A stretch of 55,004 bases of DNA from Streptomyces monashensis (GTDB lineage: Bacteria; Actinomycetota; Actinomycetes; Streptomycetales; Streptomycetaceae), in contig NZ_MLYO01000064.1 of the NCBI RefSeq assembly GCF_001866665.1, forward strand, positions 1 to 55,004, read 5' to 3'. Numbering within the stretch: the first letter of the stretch is position 1; each line of letters starts with the position of its first letter. The position numbers were made by a program, and so were the translations under genes. Of this stretch, positions 39,659 to 48,610 are shown one piece after another. A model generated the notes under the pieces. The model was not told the origin of the DNA, searched no databases, and worked only from the letters and a program-made list of their open reading frames with translations.

Positions 39659-41734
39659 ATGCGGTGGTTGGTGGGTTGGAGCAGCACCGCCGCGGGCATC
39701 GCCGGAATCGGCTCCGCGGGTGCCACCGGTTACGACGGCGAGACCCTGCACCCCGTCGGCTCCCAACTGCTGTGGGGCGACCCGGATCCGCTGTGGGCCG
39801 TCGGCGACTGGCGCCCGGACGAGGTGCGCGTGGTCAAGGCCGACGCGGACAACCGCATCGCCGTCCTCGGCATCTGCGGCGCCTCCGACGAGGAGCTCCG
39901 GCGCGCCCTGTTCACCGCGCGCGGGGGCGCACTCCGGCATCTGACCGCCTGGCCCGGCAGCTACACGGCCGTCGTCCAGGTCGGCCGGCGCATCACCGTC
40001 TGCGGCGACCTCGCGGGCGCCCGCCCGGTCTTCCACACCCCCTGGGCCGGCGGCACGGCCTACGCCACCGCCGCGCTGCCCCTCGCCGACCTCATCGAGG
40101 CCAACCTCGACTTCGGCCACCTCGCCGCCCTGCTCGCCGCCCCCGACGTACCGGCCGCACTGCGCGACACCACCCCGTACGAGGGCGTACGCCGTGTTCC
40201 GCCGGGGCACGCGCTCGTGCTGCGCGCCGGAGCACGCGAGATCGCCGGGTACGAGCACGTCGCCTCGCTCGCCGTGGCCGCGCCCGCGGCCGATCCCGAC
40301 CACGCCGTGGACGCCGTACGCGACGCCCTCGTCGAGGCGGTACGCGCGCGTCTGGCGGCACCGCGGCACGTGCCCGACCTCGATCCCGGGCCGGTGCCCG
40401 GCATGGGCCCGGCCGAGCGGCGGGCCCGGCGCGGGATGCCCGTGCCCGGCATCGGCGCCGACCTCTCCGGCGGCCCGGCCTCCAGCACCCTCGCCCTGCT
40501 GGCCGCCGGGCTGCCCGGCCGCCCCGGCACCCTGCTCGGGCACGGCACCGGCGCCGGTGAACGGCTCCTCGCCGTCACCTTCAACGACCTGGCCGTCAGC
40601 GGTCGCGAGGCCGAGGTCGAACGCGCCGGGGCCCTCGCCGCCAACCCCCGCCTGCACCACGTGGTGGTCACCGGCGCCGAGGAGACCCTGCCGTACGCCG
40701 ACCTCGACGGCCCTCTCACCGACGAACCGGGGCCCGCCCTGGTCACCGCCGCCCGGCACCGCGCCCGCCTGGCCTCCGGCAGCGCCGACCACGTCACCGG
40801 ACACGGCGCCCGGCAGGTCCTCGACGCCCACCCCGCCCGCCTCGCCGACCTCCTCATGGACCGCAAGCGGCGCCATCTGGTCCGTCCGGTCGCCGCGCTC
40901 GCCCGGGCCGACGGCTCGGTGATGGTCCCCGCGCGCGTGTACGGCGCGGCCCGGCGGCTCGCCCGCACGCCCTACCGGGCCGGGCTGGAGGCACTGGCGG
41001 AGCGGCTGATGCGGCGCCGCTTCGACGAGCCCAAGGGGGCGGTCGGCGCGTCCCTCGCCGCGCTGACCTGGGCCAGACCGGGGCCGGCCGCCCGCTGGCT
41101 GACGGGGGAGGCACTGGCCGAAGTATCGGTTCTGCTCCAGGCCGAGGCGGACCGTTCCGGAACCGGCGCGCTGCGTCCCGGCGAACATCGCGCGCGTGCC
41201 GCGCTCGCCCGCGGCGCCGCCGACCTGCGCGTCCTGGAACAGGCCGCCGAGATCCGCTCCCAGCGCCTGCACGCGCCCTTCCTCGACAACCAGGTGGTCC
41301 GCGCCTGCCGTGCCCTCCCCGAGGCCCTGCGCGTCCGGCCGGGCGCGCGCTCCTCGATCCTGCGCACCGTCCTGGAGGGCGCCGGCGTCACCGACCTCCC
41401 GCCCGGCTGGGGCGCCCCCTCCCACGCCTCCTCGGCTGCGGCCACCCGCGCGGGCCTGCGCATGGCGGCCGACCCGCTGCTGGACCTCTTCGCGACGCCG
41501 CTCCTGGCCGACGCCGGGCTGGTGGAGGCCCGTGTGGTCCGCGAAGCCCTCCAGTCGGCGGCGGCAGGCGCCCCGCTCCCCCTGGACGGCCTGGCCGACC
41601 TGATCTCCCTGGAACTCTGGCTCCGCCGCCTGCTGTCACGCCGAGGCACCTGCTGGACGGGAACACCGGCACGCGCGCGTGCGGTGCCCTCCGGGATCCA
41701 GCCGAGAAGGGGCGCCTTGGCCTCCGGCGCCTGA
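39659..41734 (+). CDS. Asparagine synthase-like protein without the N-terminal Cys nucleophile
   Basis: A 691-aa protein. The start MRWLVGW lacks the Cys2 needed for glutaminase activity, although the class II amidotransferase-like region follows (residues 1-200; ICGDLAGARPVFH). The synthetase part has a modified PP-loop, GADLSGGPASSTLALLA, near residue 270, and a C-terminal helix set. It is like the asparagine-synthase relatives used in lasso-peptide or beta-lactam chemistry, but no such precursor is near. ATG 39659 follows GGAGG. It is conserved on Streptomyces chromosomes, function unknown. Confidence 0.8.
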   Translation: MRWLVGWSSTAAGIAGIGSAGATGYDGETLHPVGSQLLWGDPDPLWAVGDWRPDEVRVVKADADNRIAVLGICGASDEELRRALFTARGGALRHLTAWPGSYTAVVQVGRRITVCGDLAGARPVFHTPWAGGTAYATAALPLADLIEANLDFGHLAALLAAPDVPAALRDTTPYEGVRRVPPGHALVLRAGAREIAGYEHVASLAVAAPAADPDHAVDAVRDALVEAVRARLAAPRHVPDLDPGPVPGMGPAERRARRGMPVPGIGADLSGGPASSTLALLAAGLPGRPGTLLGHGTGAGERLLAVTFNDLAVSGREAEVERAGALAANPRLHHVVVTGAEETLPYADLDGPLTDEPGPALVTAARHRARLASGSADHVTGHGARQVLDAHPARLADLLMDRKRRHLVRPVAALARADGSVMVPARVYGAARRLARTPYRAGLEALAERLMRRRFDEPKGAVGASLAALTWARPGPAARWLTGEALAEVSVLLQAEADRSGTGALRPGEHRARAALARGAADLRVLEQAAEIRSQRLHAPFLDNQVVRACRALPEALRVRPGARSSILRTVLEGAGVTDLPPGWGAPSHASSAAATRAGLRMAADPLLDLFATPLLADAGLVEARVVREALQSAAAGAPLPLDGLADLISLELWLRRLLSRRGTCWTGTPARARAVPSGIQPRRGALASGA

Positions 41735-41966
41735 GCAGCGCGGGCCGGGCGGCCATTGCCGTACTCCGCCCGCGGCTGTTGCGCCGTACGCCGCCCGCGG
41801 CCCGATGGGTGCTGGTCGTGCAGTGCCTCGCGCCCCTGAGGAATCGCAGCCGCCGCACCCGGACAGCGCGGGCGCGCGGCCCGGGCCCCGGCAAGACCCG
41901 GCCCCGATCCGGCACTTCGGCCGAAACCCCCGTGCCCCGCCGCCCCGCCCCCGCGACAATGGCCGG

Positions 41967-44900
41967 ATGCGGTACAGAATCCTGGGCGTAACCCAAGCAG
42001 AGGACGACCAGGGCACTCCCGTACCCCTCGGTGGCCGGCGCCTGCGCACGCTGCTCGCCGCCCTCGCGCTGCGCCCGGCCCGCACCGCCACCCCCGAGAC
42101 CCTGATCGACGAGATCTGGGCGGACGACCCGCCCCAGGACGCCCCCGCCGCCCTCCAGGCGCTCGTCGGCCGCCTCCGCCGTGCCCTCGGCCGCCACGCC
42201 GTCGTCTCCACCCCGGGCGGCTACCGCCTCGAAGCCACCGAGGACGACGTCGACCTGCACGTCTTCGCCCGCCTGACCCGCGCCGGCACCCGGGCCCTCG
42301 GCGCGGGCGATCCGGCCACCGCCCACCGCACCCTCACCGAGGCCCTCGCCCTCTGGCACGGCCCCGCGCTCGCCGACCTCCCCGACCGCACCGCCGCCAC
42401 CCGTCCCGAGGCCCTGCGCCTGGAGGCGACCCGCGCCCGGGCCGCCGCGGCCCTCGACCTGGGCCGCGCCCCCGACGTCGTACCGGAACTGCGGGAACTG
42501 ACCACGGCCCACCCCCTCGACGAGCCCCTGCACGCCCTCCTCGTCCGTGCCCTGCGCGACGCGGGCCGCCCCGCCGACGCCCTCGCCGCCTACGCGTCCG
42601 CCCGCCGCACCCTGGCCGACACCCTCGGCACCGACCCGGGCCCCGAACTCAGAGCTCTGCACGCCTCGTTGCTCGATCAGCAGGAGACACCTCCGGCGTC
42701 AACGGTGCCGGCGGCCCCCGCCCAACCCCTTGAGCGCACCGGCAATCTCCGTCCCCGTCTGACGTCCTTCGTCGGGCGGGAACCAGAACTCGCGGCCATT
42801 CGTTCCGACATGCACAGGGCCCGCCTGGTCACGCTCACCGGACCGGGCGGTTCGGGAAAGACCCGTCTCGCCGAGGAGGCCGCCGCAGGGCTGCCGCAGG
42901 CATGGCTGGTCGAGCTGGCCCCGCTCGACCACCCCGAGGCGGTCCCCGGCGCGGTGGTCAGCGCCCTCGGTCTGCGCGAGACCGTACTGCTGACCAACGA
43001 GCTGACGACTCCGCAGGCCGACCCTGTAGCCCTGCTGATCGAGTCCTGCGCGCAGCGCGGCCGACTCCTGATCCTTGACAACTGCGAGCATGTCATCGGC
43101 GCGGCGGCGGACCTCGCCGAGACCCTCCTCACCCACTGCCCCGGGCTCACGATCCTCGCGACCAGCCGTGAACCCCTGGGCGTCCCCGGCGAGTCGGTGC
43201 GCCCGGTCGAGCCCCTCGGCCCGGAGCAGGCGCACCGCCTCTTCGCCGAGCGCGCGAAGGCCGTCCGTCCCGACGCCGACGCGGCGCTCGCCGACACCGG
43301 GGCCGTGGCGGAGATCTGCCGCCGCCTGGACGGGCTGCCGCTCGCCATCGAGCTGGCCGCGGCCCGGCTGCGGCTGCTGTCCCCACGGCAGATCGCCGAC
43401 CGGCTCGACGACCGCTTCCGCCTGCTCACCTCCGGCAGTCGTACGGTCCTGCCCCGCCAGCAGACCCTCCGCGCGGTCGTCGACTGGTCGTGGGACCTGC
43501 TGGACGAGCGCGAGCGCACGCTGCTGCGCGAGGTGTCCGTGTTCGCCGGCGGCTGGGACCTCACCGCGGCCGAGGCGGTGTGCACGGGCCCGGCCGCCGA
43601 CCTGACGGGCGCCCTCGTGGACAAGTCCCTCGTCGTGGCCACGCCCACCGGCCCCGACGGCTCCGGCGGCATGCGCTACCGCATGCTGGAGACCATCCAC
43701 GAGTACGCCACCGAGTGCGCCGCCGAGGTCCCCGGCCTGCGCGCCGCCGCCGAGCGCCGGCACCGCGCGTGGGTGCGGGCGCTGGTCGAGGAGGCCGACC
43801 CGTTGCTGCGCTCGGCGGCCCAACTGCCGTGGATCTCCCGCCTGGAGACCGAGCTGGACAACATCCGGGCGGCACTGGACCGCGCGGTGCACGGCGGCGA
43901 CGAGGCGGAGGCGGGCGCGATCGCCCTCGCCATGGGCTGGTTCTGGTGGCTGCGCAACCACCGCCAGGAGGCGGTCGCCCGGATCCACCTGGTCCTGCGC
44001 CTGGGCGTGGCCCTGGACACCCTCGCAGCGCCCGGCATGTCCGACGCCCCGCGCACCGGCGGCGCACTGGCCGCGCTCGTGGAGGCGGCCGATCCGGTCG
44101 GGGCGTTCCTCGCCGCCCCGGACGGCGAGGCCGGGCATCCGCTGCGCGAGCTGCGGTCGGACCTGCGGATGCTCTTCCTGTTCCTGACCTCCGAGTCCGG
44201 TGCGGGGCTCCACCTCGCGGCGGACCCACGCGCCCCGCAGTACGTCGCGCGCGTACGGGCCGCCTACGAGCACGGCGGCCCCCAGGCGGCCCGGCTCCCC
44301 GGCATCGTCTGGCCACTGACCGCCTACTACCTCGGCGGCCCGGCGGACATCGGCGCGGACATGGCCGCCTCCGTCGCCAACTGCCGCAGGTACGGCGGCG
44401 ACTGGGAGACCGGCGTCGCCCTGATGTACCGCACCCACGTGATCGTCGATTCCCCGGGCAACCTGCGGGGCGTGGACGAGGACCTGGCCGAACTGCGCAC
44501 GCTCAGCCGGCGTGTCGGGGACCGCTGGATGCGTGCCCAGGTGTGCAGCGCGGCGGGCGAGGCGGCCATGGCGCGCGGCCGGTTCGAGGAGGCCCGCGGC
44601 GAGTACGAGGAGGCGCTGCGCCTCGCCCACGAGGTGGGCGCCCACGCCGAGGCGCCGTTCCTGATGGCGCGGCTCGCCGAGATCGCCTACCGCTCGGGCG
44701 ACCCGAAGACCGCGCTGACCGCCCTGGAGGAGGCGGAAGCGGCCGCCGACCGGTACACGGTGCGCGAACCGAAGGCCTTCGTGCTGCTGTTGCGCGCGCA
44801 GATCACCCTGCGCGAGGGGGAGACCGCCCGCGGCCGCGCGCTGTACGAGGCGAGCTGTGAGGCGGTGCGCGGAGGCACCCCGCCACCGCAGTTCGCGGCG

Positions 44901-45290
44901 GGGCTGCGGATGGTCGAGGCGCTCGTCGTCGCCGCCGAGTCGGGCCCCGCGCACGGGCTGCCGATCCTCGCCGAGGCGCTGCGCGAGGCCGTGGCCCAAG
45001 GGTGCGCCGAGTCGATCACGGCAGCCCTGGTCGACACCGCCGCCGGACTGCTGGCCCGGCACGGCGATCTGCCGCGCGCGATCCGGCTGTACGCCGCCGC
45101 GGACCACTGGCGCGCCGGCACCCCGCGCGCCGAGCCGGAGGACACCGAGGCCGCCCGGGTGCACGCCGACGCCCGCGCGGCCCTGCCCGCCGACCGCTAC
45201 GCGGCCGAGCGCACCCGGGGCGCATCCCTCGGCGCGACCGAGGTACTGCGTGAACTGGCCCCCGCGGAGCCACCGGTCGAGAGCCGCTGA
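41967..45290 (+). CDS. AfsR/SARP-family transcriptional regulator with NB-ARC and TPR region
   Basis: A 1107-aa protein. A winged-helix OmpR-like DNA-binding domain (1-90) and a BTAD domain (95-230) are followed by an NB-ARC-type ATPase with P-loop TGPGGSGKT near residue 295, LLILDNCEHV, and then helical TPR repeats to the end. It belongs to the large SARP/LAL-like group resembling AfsR, which activates secondary metabolism or development genes. ATG 41967 has no clear ribosome site. About 230 bp precede it without any gene. Confidence 0.9.
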   Translation: MRYRILGVTQAEDDQGTPVPLGGRRLRTLLAALALRPARTATPETLIDEIWADDPPQDAPAALQALVGRLRRALGRHAVVSTPGGYRLEATEDDVDLHVFARLTRAGTRALGAGDPATAHRTLTEALALWHGPALADLPDRTAATRPEALRLEATRARAAAALDLGRAPDVVPELRELTTAHPLDEPLHALLVRALRDAGRPADALAAYASARRTLADTLGTDPGPELRALHASLLDQQETPPASTVPAAPAQPLERTGNLRPRLTSFVGREPELAAIRSDMHRARLVTLTGPGGSGKTRLAEEAAAGLPQAWLVELAPLDHPEAVPGAVVSALGLRETVLLTNELTTPQADPVALLIESCAQRGRLLILDNCEHVIGAAADLAETLLTHCPGLTILATSREPLGVPGESVRPVEPLGPEQAHRLFAERAKAVRPDADAALADTGAVAEICRRLDGLPLAIELAAARLRLLSPRQIADRLDDRFRLLTSGSRTVLPRQQTLRAVVDWSWDLLDERERTLLREVSVFAGGWDLTAAEAVCTGPAADLTGALVDKSLVVATPTGPDGSGGMRYRMLETIHEYATECAAEVPGLRAAAERRHRAWVRALVEEADPLLRSAAQLPWISRLETELDNIRAALDRAVHGGDEAEAGAIALAMGWFWWLRNHRQEAVARIHLVLRLGVALDTLAAPGMSDAPRTGGALAALVEAADPVGAFLAAPDGEAGHPLRELRSDLRMLFLFLTSESGAGLHLAADPRAPQYVARVRAAYEHGGPQAARLPGIVWPLTAYYLGGPADIGADMAASVANCRRYGGDWETGVALMYRTHVIVDSPGNLRGVDEDLAELRTLSRRVGDRWMRAQVCSAAGEAAMARGRFEEARGEYEEALRLAHEVGAHAEAPFLMARLAEIAYRSGDPKTALTALEEAEAAADRYTVREPKAFVLLLRAQITLREGETARGRALYEASCEAVRGGTPPPQFAAGLRMVEALVVAAESGPAHGLPILAEALREAVAQGCAESITAALVDTAAGLLARHGDLPRAIRLYAAADHWRAGTPRAEPEDTEAARVHADARAALPADRYAAERTRGASLGATEVLRELAPAEPPVESR

Positions 45291-45315
45291 CGACACGACC
45301 GGCGGGCAGGCGCGG

Positions 45316-47229
45316 CTACCGACAGGCGAACCGGGACTCCGCCCAGTCCGCGAGCGCCGCCTGGTCGAAGACGTTGCTGTGCGGCTCCACGACGAGCCGT
45401 ACGGTTGTGCGCCCGGTCAGGTCCACATGGACGGGGACGGCCTGGTCACGCCCCTTGACCATGCCGGAGCGCCACAGCCGGACCCCGTCGGCGTACACCG
45501 AGAACGACACCTTGCCGAGGCCGAGTGTCATGTCGTCCACGCCGGCCAGCGCGTCGTACGCGGTGCACTGCCGGTTCAGGGCGACGGTGACGGAGGACTC
45601 GCCGTGCACGGTGACCCCGCGCGCGTACTGCACGCCGCCGATCGACATGCCGTAGCGCTGCCACACCCAGCTGCTTTCGCCGAGCCGGATCTCGGGCCGG
45701 GTGCCGTCGCCGCCGACGTCGTAGCCCAGCTCGTTCATCTCGTAGACGGTGGTCGGCGGCGGAGTGGGCGTCGGTGTCGGCGTGGGCTTCGGCGAAGGCG
45801 TCGGAGTCGGTGTCGGTGTGGGCTTCGGTCTGGGAGCCGGCGTGGGTGTGGGCCTCGGCGTGGGGGTCGGCGTCGGGGCCGGCTCGGCAGCGGGCACGAC
45901 CGGCGGCGGGGCCGGCGTGCGCTTCGAAGGAGTCGGCTGGGGGGCCGGAGACCGCACGGCCGTGGCGGACGGCGCCGGCTTGGCGGTCTCCTTGGCCGGC
46001 GGGTGGCTGTCGTTGGCCAGTGCCAGCGCCACCGCGGCGGCGGCCACCGCGACGACACCGGCCGCGATCCCCGCCTTCACCGGCGCCCCGAGTCCCTCCG
46101 CCGCCGCGGCCCCGCCCGCACCGCCCGCCCCTCCGGACGAGCCGGTGGCCGCGGCGGCGACACCGGCGGCTCCGGCCGAGGCACTGCCGGCCACGATGCC
46201 GAGCGCCTTGGCGTACCCGGCGGTGGCGAACCAGCCGATGACCGCGACCGGGACGACACCGGGGATGCCGCTCGCGACCTCTTCGATCTGCGCGGCGGCC
46301 AGCCGGCACTTGGCGCACTCCTCCAGGTGCTTGCGCAGCCCCCGCTCGGCGCGGATGCGCAGCTTGCGGCGGGCGTAGGTGCCGAGCTGGTCGGCGTAGC
46401 GGGCGCACTCCTCGTCACCGGCGAGGGCGGCGCTGACATGGGCCTGCAGATACGCCTGCTTCAGCCCCTCGCGCGCGCGGCTGGCGAGCACCCGGGTGCC
46501 GTTGGCGTCCAGCCCGAAGAGCACGGCCACCTCGCTCGGGGACTCGTCCTCCACCTCGGTGTGCCACAGCACGGCCTGCCAGCGCTCGGGCAGCGAGCGG
46601 AACGCCTGCATGGCCATGGACTGCTCGGCCTCCCGCATGGCGCGCACGTCGGCGCCCAGGTCCAGGCCCGCGCCGAAGGAGCCGATGGACGAAGTGTCGT
46701 CCGGCACCTCGGACGAGCGCGAGGCCTGCTGGGCGAAGACGGCGAAGTCGTCGACGAGGTGCTCACGCCGGGCCGACCTGGTCCAGTTCGCGGCGACGCG
46801 ACGTACGGAGGTGAGCAGATAGGCCCGTACGGCGTGCTCGGGCCCGGAACCGCCGCGCACGGCCTGCAGCATGCGGGCGAAGACCTCCGCGGTGAGGTCG
46901 TCGGCGGTGTGCCCGTCCCGGCAGCAGGTCCGCGCGTAACGCCGTACGGCATCGGCGTGCCGCCGGTACAGCTCCTCGTACGCGGAGTCGTCGCCCCCGC
47001 GCATCCGCTCGATCAGCTCGGCGTCGCCCGGCGGCATCCCCCGGGGCGGCGGCAGCACGCTGCCCTCACGCTGGGCCGGCACGCTCTGGGCGGCGGTGCG
47101 ACCGCCCTGGCTCCGACCGCCCTGGCTCGGCACCTGGGGCGGGGTCACCCCGGTGGCCTCCGTGGCCTCCGTGGCCGCCGTGCCCGCGTCGTCGCCGCGT
47201 GACTCGTCCTGCCCGTCAACAACGCCCAT
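45316..47229 (-). CDS. Sigma-70-family factor fused to zinc-finger-like, membrane and NPCBM domains
   Basis: A 637-aa protein. Sigma region 2 is at 68-150 (DAELIERMRGGDDSAYEELY; AEVFARMLQAV) and region 4 at 205-275 (RSLPERWQAVLWHTEVEDES). A cysteine motif HLEECAKC, typical of anti-sigma ZAS domains, lies near residue 303. Hydrophobic stretches at about 317-360 and 383-406 and a Pro/Thr-rich stalk (about 425-490) precede a C-terminal NPCBM sugar-binding domain ending at FACR. The layout suggests a membrane-tethered sigma factor with an external carbohydrate sensor. Release by proteolysis would be needed to act; inference. Confidence 0.88.
   Translation of the reverse strand: MGVVDGQDESRGDDAGTAATEATEATGVTPPQVPSQGGRSQGGRTAAQSVPAQREGSVLPPPRGMPPGDAELIERMRGGDDSAYEELYRRHADAVRRYARTCCRDGHTADDLTAEVFARMLQAVRGGSGPEHAVRAYLLTSVRRVAANWTRSARREHLVDDFAVFAQQASRSSEVPDDTSSIGSFGAGLDLGADVRAMREAEQSMAMQAFRSLPERWQAVLWHTEVEDESPSEVAVLFGLDANGTRVLASRAREGLKQAYLQAHVSAALAGDEECARYADQLGTYARRKLRIRAERGLRKHLEECAKCRLAAAQIEEVASGIPGVVPVAVIGWFATAGYAKALGIVAGSASAGAAGVAAAATGSSGGAGGAGGAAAAEGLGAPVKAGIAAGVVAVAAAAVALALANDSHPPAKETAKPAPSATAVRSPAPQPTPSKRTPAPPPVVPAAEPAPTPTPTPRPTPTPAPRPKPTPTPTPTPSPKPTPTPTPTPPPTTVYEMNELGYDVGGDGTRPEIRLGESSWVWQRYGMSIGGVQYARGVTVHGESSVTVALNRQCTAYDALAGVDDMTLGLGKVSFSVYADGVRLWRSGMVKGRDQAVPVHVDLTGRTTVRLVVEPHSNVFDQAALADWAESRFACR
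45749..45960 (-). repeat. Pro/Thr low-complexity repeat within the sigma-NPCBM gene
   Basis: Tandem six-base units encoding (Thr-Pro)n, with GTGGGC/GTCGGC variants on the plus strand. They form the likely cell-wall-spanning stalk. Repeat number may vary among strains. Confidence 0.8.
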
Positions 47230-47387
47230 CGCGGAAAGCCCCCGACGCCGGCCCAGCCCAATCCGTCACCGGCACAGGGTGCCACATTGTCTTTTGTTCA
47301 ACGGCCCCCGTTCACGGCATCCACTCATCCGAGGGGCACGGTCAATCCGATCTCTCGAACGTCATCCGGACGAGCGACCTCGGCGCA

Positions 47388-47426
47388 TCCGTACCCGCCC
47401 GTGAAACCGGCACGGGCGGGTACGGA
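47388..47426 (-). terminator. Terminator of the AtrA gene
   Basis: Perfect 16-bp arms, 47388-47403 and 47411-47426, with a 7-nt loop, 19 bp beyond the AtrA-like gene's stop codon. Confidence 0.85.
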
Positions 47427-47444
47427 CGGCCGAACGCGACCGGT

Positions 47445-48266
47445 CTACGCGGGCCGCGACCGCAGCCCCTCCAGCAGGATGTCCAGCAGCCGGGCCGACG
47501 CCGCCGCCTGCTGCGCGGCATCCGGCAGGGACGGCGCCGCCGTGGCGATCACGAGCAGCACGTCCCCGACGGAGACGTCCGCCCGCAGCTCGCCCGCGGA
47601 CCGAGCCCGCTCGACCAACTGCCCGACCACATCGAGCAGCTCGCCGACCCCGCTGTCCTCGGACCCGCCTGCTCCCACGGACTCCCCGGACACCAGCCGC
47701 AGTTCACCGGAGGCCGGCTGCACCCGCTGCTGCGGCACCCGAGGCTCCTCGGCGGACGTCGCACCCGAGCCGCCCGGACCGGCCGACTCGGCCAGACCGG
47801 CGGGGCCGTGCGCGGAGCCCTTCGCGGAGCCGGCGAGCACCTGCGGCGGCAGCAGCCGCCCCGCCCCGGACGCCACCGACGTCCGCAGGAACCGGGACAG
47901 CGCCGACCACGGCTCGTCCTCCTGGCCGAGTGCGGTGCGCGCCTGCTCGGTCAGGCGCGCGGTCTCCTCCTCGGCTATCCGCCGGACCAGTACGTCCTTG
48001 CTGGGAAAGCGCCGGTACACCGTGCCGACACCGACCCGCGCGCGCCGCGCCACGTCCTCCATCGGCGCGCCGTAGCCCAGCTCGCCGAAGACCTCGCGCG
48101 CCGCACGCAGCACGTGCTCCAGATTGCGCTGTGCGTCCACGCGCAGCGGTGTCGTACGCGACGCGTCCGCGCGTCCGTTGCCCACCGCGGCGCTCACCGC
48201 CCCGCCGCCGGGTGCGACGACGGCTGCGGCTGCCGATGACCAATGATGCGTGTCCTGAACATGCAT
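47445..48266 (-). CDS. atrA: TetR-family regulator AtrA homologue
   Basis: A 273-aa protein with the HTH at residues 55-95 (VLRAAREVFGELGYGAPMED, then VGVGTVYRRFPSKDVLV). A long Gly/Ala/Ser-rich insert sits in the C-terminal domain (residues 150-200). The gene context, divergent from a type II NADH dehydrogenase and next to a large sigma gene, is that of S. coelicolor atrA (SCO4118), which activates actII-ORF4 and nagE2 transcription. ATG 48266 lies within a 12-bp palindrome, AACATGCATGTT. A terminator follows the gene. Confidence 0.85.
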   Translation of the reverse strand: MHVQDTHHWSSAAAAVVAPGGGAVSAAVGNGRADASRTTPLRVDAQRNLEHVLRAAREVFGELGYGAPMEDVARRARVGVGTVYRRFPSKDVLVRRIAEEETARLTEQARTALGQEDEPWSALSRFLRTSVASGAGRLLPPQVLAGSAKGSAHGPAGLAESAGPGGSGATSAEEPRVPQQRVQPASGELRLVSGESVGAGGSEDSGVGELLDVVGQLVERARSAGELRADVSVGDVLLVIATAAPSLPDAAQQAAASARLLDILLEGLRSRPA

Positions 48267-48610
48267 GTTTTTCCCCCGGTAATGACGTCTCCCCCCGGAG
48301 ACTCCCCGTCACTGAATCCGGAGTGCGCGGAAGCCACTTCGATCTCGACCGGGTCCGCCCGTCGCGAGCCCCGTTCGAGCACATTCCCTACACCCCGTCG
48401 ACACACGAACATAGTTGAGAGGCAGTCAATTCAGAAGGGGCAGGTTCCGCACACCGTGCCCCCCGATCGGAGTACGCGTCATATCCGCCCCGATCCCCCA
48501 CCTTCGCACACTGTGGCCCGCCCCCGCTGACCTGCCCCCTTTCGTCCACCCCGCCGACCACCCCCGGCCCACCGCACACCCGCCCGCCGGTCACACAAAT
48601 TGCCGGGACT
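48267..48610. promoter_or_regulatory. Divergent atrA/ndh intergenic region
   Basis: 344 bp without a gene. It has a small palindrome AACATGCATGTT over the atrA start (48258-48269). A perfect DnaA box (complement TGTGGACAA, 48610-48618) touches the ndh start. AT-richer patches near 48415-48440 are promoter-like. Confidence 0.45.

Noticed and set aside
39066..39944. Long open frame overlapping the start of the asparagine-synthase-like gene
   Set aside because: Low-complexity composition typical of GC-rich shadow frames; the true gene starts at 39659 after GGAGG.
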